37,500 nucleotides of DNA from Cryptomeria japonica (lineage: Eukaryota > Streptophyta > Pinopsida > Cupressales > Cupressaceae). The notes beneath the pieces are model-generated. The model did not search any database, was not told where the DNA came from, and saw nothing but the letters and a program-made list of their open reading frames with translations. How positions within the stretch are numbered: the stretch's first letter is position 1; each line of letters begins with the position of its first letter. The position numbers and the translations under genes are program-made. Positions 19,061 to 29,500 of the stretch are shown in pieces. The stretch covers positions 72,501-110,000 of the forward strand of contig NW_026729186.1 of the NCBI RefSeq assembly GCF_030272615.1, read 5' to 3'.

Positions 19061-20639
19061 ATTCAAAAGTTTCCTGAAAAGGCAAAAAAAGTTGAGATTA
19101 TAGAATTTCCCACTTGAGAGATTGTAAAAAAAAAAAATTTAAAATGAAGGAAACGCGGGTGCCAAGGTGTGCGCAGCCCAGCCAAGGTGTGCGCACCAAG
19201 GCGCCCACCCTGGCGAAGGTGCACGCAAGGTGCGCACCCGAGGCAAACCGGACAATTAACCCAACTTTCGACTTCGCGCGCACCTTGGAGCGCACTTCGG
19301 AGCGCTCCTTGGTGCGCACCAATCTTGGGCACCTCGGAGTGCACCATGGCGCCCACCAAGGTGCGCACCCGGGGCAAACCGAGCTCCGACTTCGTGCGCA
19401 CCTTGGAGCGCACGAAAGGTGCGCACCATGGCGCCCACCAAGGTGCGCAGCCCAGCCAAGGCGTGCGCATCAAGGTGCGCACCTTGGCGAAGGTGCGCAC
19501 CCGGGGCAAACCGAGCTCCGACTTCGTGCGCACCTTGGAGCGCACAAAAGGTGCGCAACCCAGCCAAGGTGTGCGCACCCCGGTCAAACCGAGCTCCGAA
19601 TCGTGCGCACCAGAGGTGCACGCCATCGTGCGCACCTTGGAGCACACTTCGGAGCCCTCCTTGGTGCGCGCCGATGTTGCGCACCTCGGAGCGCACCCGG
19701 GGAAAACAATGCAATTAACCCGACTTTCGACTTCGTGGGCACCTCGGAGCGCTCTCGGGTTCGCACCTCGGAGCACACCGAGGTGCGCACCTTTGATGCG
19801 CTGCCTTCACCAATTTCCAGAAAAGGCAAGAAAACATTGAGAAGGTGTGCGCACCGAGGTGCCCACCCTGGCGAAGGTGCACGCGAGGTGCGCACCCGGG
19901 GCAAACCGGGCTCCGACTTCGTGCACGCCGCACCTTGGAGCACACTTCGGAGCGCTCCTTGGTGCGCACCAGGGCGCGCAACCCAGCCGAGGTGCCCACC
20001 CCGGCGAAGGTGCACGCGAGGTGCGCACCCGGGGCAAACCGGGCTCCGACTTCGTGCACGCCATGGTGCCCACCGCGGCGAAGGTGCACGTGAGGTGCGC
20101 ACCCGGGGCAAACCGGGCTCCGACTTCGTGCACGCCGCACCTTGGAGCACACTTCGGAGCGCTCCTTGGTGCGCACCATGGTGCCCACCAGGGCGCGCAA
20201 CCCCGCCGAAGGTGCACGCGAGGTGCGCACCCGGGGCAAACCGGGCTCCGACTTCGTGCACGCCGCACCTTGGAGCACACTTCGGAGCGCTCCTTGGTGC
20301 GCACCATGGTGCCCACCAGGGCGCGCAACCCCGCCGAAGGTGCACGCGAGGTGCGCACCCGGGGCAAACCGGGCTCCGACTTCGTGCACGCCATGGTGCG
20401 CACCGCGGCGAAGGTGCGCACCCGGGGCAAACCGGGCTCCGACTTCGTGCACGCCGCACCTTGGAGCACACTTCGGAGCGCTCCTTGGTGCGCACCAGGG
20501 CGCGCAACCCAGCCGAGGTGCCCACCCCGGCGAAGGTGCACGCGAGGTGCGTACCCGGGGCAAACCGGGCTCCGACTTCGTGCACGCCGCACCTTGGAGC
20601 ACACTTCGGAGCGCTCCTTGGTGCGCACCATGGTGCCCA

Positions 20640-23600
20640 CCAGGCCGCGCAACCCAGCCAAGGTGTGCGCACCAAGGTGCACGCGAGGTGCGCACCCGGG
20701 GCAAACCGGGGTCCGACTTCGTGCACGCCGCACCTTGGAGCACACATCGGGGCGCTCCCGGGTTCGCACCGGCGTTGCGCACCGTGGTGGGCACCTCGGA
20801 GCACACCAAGGTGGGCAGCGAGGTGCGCACCTTTGATGCGATGCCTTCACTAATTTCCATAAAAGGCAAAAAAAAAACGAGATTTTAAAATTTCCGTTTT
20901 GAAAGATAGTGAGAAAAAGGGAATGCTGGTGCCATCTTGAGCCCGCCCTGGTGCGCAGCCCAGCCAAGGTGTGCGCACCAAGGTGCCCACCCTGGCGAAG
21001 GTGCGCGCCCGGGCAATTAACCCAACTTCCAACTTCGCGCGCGCCAGGGTGGGAGCGCACCCAACAACCGGGCCTGGGAAGAGCCAATGCGAGAAACCCC
21101 ACCAAACGCTCTGACAAAAAAAGAGGGGGCGCTCCAGTAACCCCGCTTCGGAGCGCACCCTGGGCAAACCCAGCCAAGGTGCCCACCCCGGCCAAGGTGC
21201 AGGCGAGGTGCGCACCCGGGGCAAACCGGGCTCCGACAACGTGCACGCCGCACCTTGGAGCACACTTCGTAGCGCTCCCGGGTGCGCACCTCAGAGCACA
21301 CCAAGGTGGGCAGCGAGGTGCGCACCTTTGATGCGCTGCCTTCACTAATTTCCAGAAAAGGCAAAAAAAAAAGGAGATTTTAAAATTTCCGTTTTGAAAG
21401 ATAGTGAAAAAAACGGAACGCGCGTGCCATCTTGAGCCCGCCCTGGTGCGCAGCCCAGGTAAGGTGCCCACCCTGGCAAAGGTGCGCACCCGGGCAATTA
21501 ACCCTACTTCCGACTTCGTGCGCGCCAGGGTGGCAACCGGGCCTCGGAAGAGCCAATGCGAGAAACCCCACCAAACGCTCCGACAAAAAAAGAGGCGGCG
21601 CTCCAATAACCCCGCTTCGGAGCGCAGCCGGGGCAAACCCAGCCAAGGTGCCCACCCCAACGAAGGTGCACGCGAGGTGCGCACCCGGGGCAAACCGGGC
21701 TCCGACAACGTGCACGCAGCACCTTGGAGCACACTTCGAAGCACTCCCGGGTGCCCACCGGCGTTGCGCACCGTGGTGGGCAGCGAGGTGCGCACCTTTG
21801 ATGCGCTGCCTTCACTAATTTCCAGAAAAAGGCAAAAAAAAATGAGATTTTAAAATTTCCGTTTTGAAAGATAGTGAAAAAAAAGGAACGCGGGTGCCAT
21901 CTTGAGCCCGCCCTGGTGCGCAGCCCAGGCAAGGCATGCGCACCAAGGTGCCCACCCGAGGTGCACACCCGGGGCAAACCGGGCTCCGACTTCGTGCAGG
22001 CCGCACCTTGGAGCACACTTCGGAGCGCTCCTTGGTGCGCACCATGGTGCCCACCAGGGCGCGCAACCCAGCCAAGGTCTGCACACCAAGGTGCCCACCC
22101 CGGCGAAGGTGCACGCGAGGTGCGCACCCGGGGCAAACCGGGCTCCGACTTCGTGCACGCCATGGTGCCCACCGCGGCGAAGGTGCACGCGAGGTGCGCA
22201 CCCGGGGCAAACCGGGCTCCGACTTCGTGCACGCCGCACCTTGGAGCACACTTCGGAGCGCTCCTTGGTGCGCACCATGGTGCCCACCAGGGCGCGCAAC
22301 CCAGCCAAGGTGTGCGCACCAAGGTGCACGCGAGGTGCGCACCCGGGGCAAACCGGGGTCCGACTTCGTGCACGCCGCACCTTGGAGCACACATCGGAGC
22401 GCTCCCAGGTTCGCACCAGCGTTGCGCACCTTTGATGCGCTGCCTTCACTAATTTCCAGAAAAGGCAAAAAAAAACGATATTTTAAAATTTCCGTTCTGA
22501 AAGATAGTGAAAAAAACGGAACGCGGGTGCCATCTTGAGCCCTTCCTGGTGCGCAGCCCAGGCAAGTTGTGCGCACCAAGGTGCCCACCCTGGCGGAGGT
22601 GCGCGCCCGGGGCAAACCGGGCTCCGACTTCGTGCACTGCATGGTGCCCACCAAGGCGCGCAACCCAGCCAAGGTGCCCACCGCAGCGAAGGTGCACGCG
22701 AGGTGCACACCCGGGGCAAACCGGGCTCCGACTTCGTGCACGCCGCACCTTGGAGCACACTTCAGAGCGCTCCTTGGTGCGCACCAGGGCGCGCAACCCA
22801 GCCGAGGTGCCCACCCCGGCGAAGGTGCACGCGAGGTGCGCACCCGGGGCAAACCGGGCTCCGACTTCGTGCACGCCATGGTGCCCACCGCGGCGAAGGT
22901 GCGCACCCGGGGCAAACCGGGCTCCGACTTCGTGCACGCCGCACCTTGGAGCACACTTCGGAGCGCTCCTTGGTGCGCACCATGGTGCCCACCAGGCCGC
23001 GCAACCCAGCCAAGGTGTGCGCACCAAGGTGCACGCGAGGTGCGCACCCGGGGCAAACCGGGGTCCGACTTCGTGCACGCCGCACCTTGGAGCACACATC
23101 GGGGCGCTCCCGGGTTCGCACCGGCGTTGCGCACCGTGGTGGGCACCTCGGAGCACACCAAGGTGGGCAGCGAGGTGCGCACCTTTGATGCGATGCCTTC
23201 ACTAATTTCCATAAAAGGCAAAAAAAAAACGAGATTTTAAAATTTCCGTTTTGAAAGATAGTGAGAAAAAGGGAATGCTGGTGCCATCTTGAGCCCGCCC
23301 TGGTGCGCAGCCCAGCCAAGGTTTGCGCACCAAGGTGCCCACCCTGGCGAAGGTGCGCGCCCGGGCAATTAACCCAACTTCCAACTTCGCGCGCGCCAGG
23401 GTGGGAGCGCACCCAACAACCGGGCCTGGGAAGAGCCAATGCGAGAAACCCCACCAAACTCTCTGACAAAAAAAGAGGGGGCGCTCCAGTAACCCCGCTT
23501 CGGAGCGCACCCTGGGCAAACCCAGCCAAGGTGCCCACCCCGGCCAAGGTGCAGGCGAGGTGCGCACCCGGGGCAAACCGGGCTCCGACAACGTGCACGC

Positions 23601-25060
23601 CGCACCTTGGAGCACACTTCGTAGCGCTCCCGGGTGCGCACCTCAGAGCACACCAAGGTGGGCAGCGAGGTGCGCACCTTTGATGCGCTGCCTTCACTAA
23701 TTTCCAGAAAAGGCAAAAAAAAAAGGAGATTTTAAAATTTCCGTTTTGAAAGATAGTGAAAAAAACGGAACGCGCGTGCCATCTTGAGCCCGCCCTGGTG
23801 CGCAGCCCAGGTAAGGTGCCACCCTGGCAAAGGTGCGCACCCGGGCAATTAACCCTACTTCCGACTTCGTGCGCGCCAGGGTGGCAACCGGGCCTCGGAA
23901 GAGCCAATGCGAGAAACCCCACCAAACGCTCCGACAAAAAAAGAGGCGGCGCTCCAATAACCCCGCTTCGGAGCGCAGCCGGGGCAAACCAAGCCAAGGT
24001 GCCCACCCCGACGAAGGTGCACGCGAGGTGCGCACCCGGGGCAAACCGGGCTCCGACAACGTGCACGCAGCACCTTGGAGCACACTTCGAAGCACTCCCG
24101 GGTGCCCACCGGCGTTGCGCACCGTGGTGGGCAGCGAGGTGCGCACCTTTGATGCGCTGCCTTCACTAATTTCCAGAAAAAGGCAAAAAAAAATGAGATT
24201 TTAAAATTTCCGTTTTGAAAGATAGTGAAAAAAAAGGAACGCGGGTGCCATCTTGAGCCCGCCCTGGTGCGCAGCCCAGGCAAGGCATGCGCACCAAGGT
24301 GCCCACCCGAGGTGCACACCCGGGGCAAACCGGGCTCCGACTTCGTGCAGGCCGCACCTTGGAGCACACTTCGGAGCGCTCCTTGGTGCGCACCATGGTG
24401 CCCACCAGGGCGCACCCGGGGCAAACCGGGCTCCGACTTCGTGCACGCCGCACCTTGGAGCACACATCGGAGCGCTCCCAGGTTCGCACCAGCGTTGCGC
24501 ACCTTTGATGCGCTGCCTTCACTAATTTCCAGAAAAGGCAAAAAAAAACGATATTTTAAAATTTCCGTTCTGAAAGATAGTGAAAAAAACGGAACGCGGG
24601 TGCCATCTTGAGCCCTTCCTGGTGCGCAGCCCAGGCAAGTTGTGCGCACCAAGGTGCCCACCCTGGCGGAGGTGCGCGCCCGGGGCAAACCGGGCTCCGA
24701 CTTCGTGCACTGCATGGTGCCCACCAAGGCGCGCAACCCAGCCAAGGTGCCCACCGCAGCGAAGGTGCACGCGAGGTGCGCACCCGAGGTGCACACCCGG
24801 GGCAAACCGGGCTCCGACTTCGTGCACGCCGCACCTTGGAGCACACTTCAGAGCGCTCCTTGGTACGCACCAGGGCGCGCAACCCAGCCAAGGTGCTCAC
24901 CCCGGCGAAGGTGCACGCGAGGTGCGCACCCGGGGCAAACCGGGCTCGAACTTCGTGCACGCCGCACCTTGGAGCACACATCGGAGCGCTCCCGGGTTCG
25001 CACCAGCATTGCGCACCTTTGATGCGCTGCCTTCACTAATTTCCAGAAAAGGCAAAAAAA
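20640..25060. repeat. Internal 2352-bp direct duplication within unit 1
   Basis: Landmarks from about 20640 recur 2352 bp downstream: gatgcgatgccttcac at 20834 and 23186, and the caaaaaaagagggggcgctc stretch near 21113 and 23465. The offset drops to 2351 near 24160 and to about 2073 after 24420, so the second copy lacks about 278 bp; the join is visible as ccagggcgcacccgggg near 24407. The same duplication is present in units 2 and 3, at least as far as the window goes. Confidence 0.85.
22444..22530. other. Representative A/T-rich cassette with inverted repeat
   Basis: After ttcactaatttccag and ggcaaaaaaaa comes ttttaaaatttccgttctga, then agatagtgaaaaaaacggaa. TTCCGTT and AACGGAA form an inverted repeat (TTCCGTTTT and AAAACGGAA in most other copies) around a loop with agatagtg. 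Then follows gggtgccatcttgagccc. The cassette interrupts sequence of very high GC content nine times in unit 1. Its function is unknown. Confidence 0.6.
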
Positions 25061-26429
25061 AGAAAAAAATGAGATTTTAAAATTTCCGTTTTGAAAGATA
25101 GTGAAAAAAACGGAACGCGGGTGCCATCTTGAGCCCGCCCTGGTGTGCAGCCCAGGCAAGTTGTGCGCACCAAGGCACCCACCCTGGCCAAGGTGGGTCA
25201 CGGGGTGGGTCCTAGGGTGGGTAACGGGGTGGGTACTAAGGTGCGTGCCAAGGTGGGTCATAGGGTGGGTGCCAAGGTGGGCACCAGGGTGGGTGTGCAC
25301 CAACCCTAGCCAGGGTAGGTCACGGGGTGGTTGTCGGGGTGGGCGTCAAGGAGCCAAGGTGGGTGGCAAGTAGCCAAGTTGCGTGCCAAGGTGGGTGTCG
25401 GGGTGGGTGCCAAGGATCCAAGGTGGGTGCCAAGGAACCAAGGTGGGTGTCTGGGTGGGTGCCGAGGTGGGAGCCAGGGTGGGTCCCAAGGTGAGTGCAA
25501 AGGTGGGTGCCAGGGTCAAGGTGAGTGCCAATGTGGGTTCCAAGGTGCCAGGGTCAGGGTGAGTGCCAATGTGGGTTCAAAGGTGCTAAGTTGGGTGCGA
25601 GGTTGGGTGCGAGGGTGGGTGGGTGCCAAGGTGTGCTAGGTGGAAGCCCGGGTGGGTCGGCATCCCATGGGTGTCGAGTTGGGTGCCTGATGGGTGCTTC
25701 TTGTCAAGTTTTAGTCGTCGGGACTCATTTCGAGCCTTAGAGGTCGTTTCTTGTCCGGTTGCCCTGTCTTCGACCTGGGAACCCAATTTTGGTCCTCGGG
25801 TCCCATTTTTTTTTGTCTCGCATCCCACTTTTGGCCTGTGGCCTTTTCGGGGTCGATTCTCGTTTTGGGCATCAGAGCATGTTTCTTCTCCTAAAACCCA
25901 ATATTTGTTTATTAAGTCTCGGAACACATTTTTGTTCTCGTGGACCCATCATGGGTCTTGGAACGCATTTGTGGTCCTTGGGTCCCATTTTGCATCCCGA
26001 AACTTGTGTTTTGGTGCTTGATCCCTATTTTGGGTGCCCACCTTGCACCAAGTGCGCACCCGGGGCAAACCGAGCGCCTTGGTGCACCGGGGCAAGATCG
26101 AGCGTGCACCCGAGGCGCCCCGAACATGCACCAAGGTGCACTCGGCCCACATGTGAGCGCAGGTCGTTGCGCCCGAGGTGGTGTGTGGGCACCGCGTTGC
26201 AGACGGGACACTGCACGCACACGACGCCCCCTCCAGGTGCACGCACGTAGGCCGGGCCGGGTGCACACCCGACGCCCTAGCAAGGTGCGCGCACCCGGGC
26301 AGGGCTCACACTTGGCGAACGGGGCGCACTTCGCGAGGGAGGGTGTGCACCTCGACGGGGGTGGGTGGCCGGGGTGGATTCGCACGTGGGTCGCGGTTTG
26401 CTAAGTACACACTGCGACAAGCTCATAAC

Positions 26430-26548
26430 GGGTGCGATCATACCAGCGTTAGTGCACCGGATCCCATCAGAACTCCGCAGTTAAGCGCGCTTGGGCCGGA
26501 GTAGTACTGGGATGGGTGACCTCCCGGGAAGTCCCGGTGTTGCACCCT
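26430..26548 (+). rRNA. 5S ribosomal RNA, copy 2
   Basis: It is identical to copy 1 except G at 26448 (cagcgttagtg), which I take as the ancestral base. The A box, intermediate element, C box and T run are intact. It starts exactly 7923 bp after copy 1. Confidence 0.98.
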
Positions 26549-26553
26549 TTTTT
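26548..26553 (+). terminator. Pol III terminator of 5S copy 2
   Basis: Oligo-T run directly after GCACCC. Confidence 0.9.
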
Positions 26554-29500
26554 AGTTTTTCGCCGGGCGTCGCAATGCTATTTGAATAAACCTTTTGCCC
26601 GTTTGCGTTCTCGTCGGGGCCGGGCCGGGCCGGGGTGCGCTGCCCGCACTACCGCGCGCGCGGGGGCGACACCGAGCGCGCACCCGAGGCGCCCCGAGCA
26701 CACAGGCCACGGTGCAACCCGGGCGTTGTGCGCGCACCCCGGTGCGCCCGAGGTGCTGCGCGCGCACCCAGGTGAAATCGGTGTGCACCTCGGCCAGTGC
26801 GCGCTCGGTCGAGTCGCGCACGTTGGCCAAGGTGCACGGTGATGTTTCTTACTCTAAGGTTCCGCACCAGACGCCCGGGACAGGTGAGCGAAGCTGGGCG
26901 GGGCCGGGTGCGCGGCCGGGGCAGGTGCACGCAGCTGGAGAGAGCTTTGGAGCACACTTCGGAGCGCACCAATGATGCGCTCCATTCAAAAGTTTCCTGA
27001 AAAGGCAAAAAAAGTTGAGATTATAGAATTTCCCACTTGAGAGATTGTAAAAAAAAAAAATTTAAAATGAAGGAAACGCGGGTGCCAAGGTGTGCGCAGC
27101 CCAGCCAAGGTGTGCGCACCAAGGCGCCCACCCTGGCGAAGGTGCACGCAAGGTGCGCACCCGAGGCAAACCGGACAATTAACCCAACTTTCGACTTCGC
27201 GCGCACCTTGGAGCGCACTTCGGAGCGCTCCTTGGTGCGCACCAATCTTGGGCACCTCGGAGTGCACCATGGCGCCCACCAAGGTGCGCACCCGGGGCAA
27301 ACCGAGCTCCGACTTCGTGCGCACCTTGGAGCGCACGAAAGGTGCGCACCATGGCGCCCACCAAGGTGCGCAGCCCAGCCAAGGCGTGCGCATCAAGGTG
27401 CGCACCCTGGCGAAGGTGCGCACCCGGGGCAAACCGAGCTCCGACTTCGTGCGCACCTTGGAGCGCACAAAAGGTGCGCAACCCAGCCAAGGTGTGCGCA
27501 CCCCGGTCAAACCGAGCTCCGAATCGTGCGCACCAGAGGTGCACGCCATCGTGCGCACCTTGGAGCACACTTCGGAGCCCTCCTTGGTGCGCGCCGATGT
27601 TGCGCACCTCGGAGCGCACCCGGGGAAAACAATGCAATTAACCCGACTTTCGACTTCGTGGGCACCTCGGAGCGCTCTCGGGTTCGCACCTCGGAGCACA
27701 CCGAGGTGCGCACCTTTGATGCGCTGCCTTCACCAATTTCCAGAAAAGGCAAGAAAACATTGAGAAGGTGTGCGCACCGAGGTGCCCACCCTGGCGAAGG
27801 TGCACGCGAGGTGCGCACCCGGGGCAAACCGGGCTCCGACTTCGTGCACGCCGCACCTTGGAGCACACTTCGGAGCGCTCCTTGGTGCGCACCAGGGCGC
27901 GCAACCCAGCCGAGGTGCCCACCCCGGCGAAGGTGCACGCGAGGTGCGCACCCGGGGCAAACCGGGCTCCGACTTCGTGCACGCCATGGTGCCCACCGCG
28001 GCGAAGGTGCACGCGAGGTGCGCACCCGGGGCAAACCGGGCTCCGACTTCGTGCACGCCGCACCTTGGAGCACACTTCGGAGCGCTCCTTGGTGCGCACC
28101 ATGGTGCCCACCAGGGCGCGCAACCCCGCCGAAGGTGCACGCGAGGTGCGCACCCGGGGCAAACCGGGCTCCGACTTCGTGCACGCCGCACCTTGGAGCA
28201 CACTTCGGAGCGCTCCTTGGTGCGCACCATGGTGCCCACCAGGGCGCGCAACCCCGCCGAAGGTGCACGCGAGGTGCGCACCCGGGGCAAACCGGGCTCC
28301 GACTTCGTGCACGCCATGGTGCGCACCGCGGCGAAGGTGCGCACCCGGGGCAAACCGGGCTCCGACTTCGTGCACGCCGCACCTTGGAGCACACTTCGGA
28401 GCGCTCCTTGGTGCGCACCAGGGCGCGCAACCCAGCCGAGGTGCCCACCCCGGCGAAGGTGCACGCGAGGTGCGTACCCGGGGCAAACCGGGCTCCGACT
28501 TCGTGCACGCCGCACCTTGGAGCACACTTCGGAGCGCTCCTTGGTGCGCACCATGGTGCCCACCAGGCCGCGCAACCCAGCCAAGGTGTGCGCACCAAGG
28601 TGCACGCGAGGTGCGCACCCGGGGCAAACCGGGGTCCGACTTCGTGCACGCCGCACCTTGGAGCACACATCGGGGCGCTCCCGGGTTCGCACCGGCGTTG
28701 CGCACCGTGGTGGGCACCTCGGAGCACACCAAGGTGGGCAGCGAGGTGCGCACCTTTGATGCGATGCCTTCACTAATTTCCATAAAAGGCAAAAAAAAAA
28801 CGAGATTTTAAAATTTCCGTTTTGAAAGATAGTGAGAAAAAGGGAATGCTGGTGCCATCTTGAGCCCGCCCTGGTGCGCAGCCCAGCCAAGGTGTGCGCA
28901 CCAAGGTGCCCACCCTGGCGAAGGTGCGCGCCCGGGCAATTAACCCAACTTCCAACTTCGCGCGCGCCAGGGTGGGAGCGCACCCAACAACCGGGCCTGG
29001 GAAGAGCCAATGCGAGAAACCCCACCAAACGCTCTGACAAAAAAAGAGGGGGCGCTCCAGTAACCCCGCTTCGGAGCGCACCCTGGGCAAACCCAGCCAA
29101 GGTGCCCACCCCGGCCAAGGTGCAGGCGAGGTGCGCACCCGGGGCAAACCGGGCTCCGACAACGTGCACGCCGCACCTTGGAGCACACTTCGTAGCGCTC
29201 CCGGGTGCGCACCTCAGAGCACACCAAGGTGGGCAGCGAGGTGCGCACCTTTGATGCGCTGCCTTCACTAATTTCCAGAAAAGGCAAAAAAAAAAGGAGA
29301 TTTTAAAATTTCCGTTTTGAAAGATAGTGAAAAAAACGGAACGCGCGTGCCATCTTGAGCCCGCCCTGGTGCGCAGCCCAGGTAAGGTGCCCACCCTGGC
29401 AAAGGTGCGCACCCGGGCAATTAACCCTACTTCTGACTTCGTGCGCGCCAGGGTGGCAACCGGGCCTCGGAAGAGCCAATGCGAGAAACCCCACCAAACG

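Larger units (their letters stand above)
17253..25175 (+). repeat. 7923-bp tandem unit 1 carrying 5S rDNA
   Basis: cacccaccctggccaaggtg at 17253 recurs at 25176 and 33099, an exact 7923-bp period that also fits the 5S genes and every spacer landmark checked. The order inside is: end of the G-rich minisatellite, T/C-rich low-complexity segment, GC-rich leader, 5S gene, GC-rich trailer, then about 6.1 kb of nested repeats. Differences between units are few (for example 18525, 18846, 19484 and 20091 differ from unit 2). Confidence 0.97.
19062..25175. repeat. Nested GC-rich repeats with A/T-rich cassettes (5S spacer of unit 1)
   Basis: The stretch is built from recurring phrases: gaggtgcgcacccggggcaa, accgggctccgacttcgtgc, ccgcaccttggagcacactt, cggagcgctccttggtgcgc and agggcgcgcaacccagcc. 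These are grouped in blocks, most of which end in an A/T-rich cassette beginning ttcactaatttcca. Cassettes start at 20846, 21341, 21811, 22444, 23198, 23693, 24162, 24518 and 25032, with divergent ones at about 19062 and 19805. Stop codons are so rare that frames of up to 662 codons stay open on both strands and in overlapping frames. They are not genes. Confidence 0.92.

Noticed and set aside
19807-21795. A 662-codon open frame on the minus strand and comparable frames on both strands in every 7923-bp unit
   Set aside because: Frames are open on both strands and in overlapping registers over the same GC-rich repeats. The translations are rearrangements of the same short words, with no domain, no start context and no codon-position signal.
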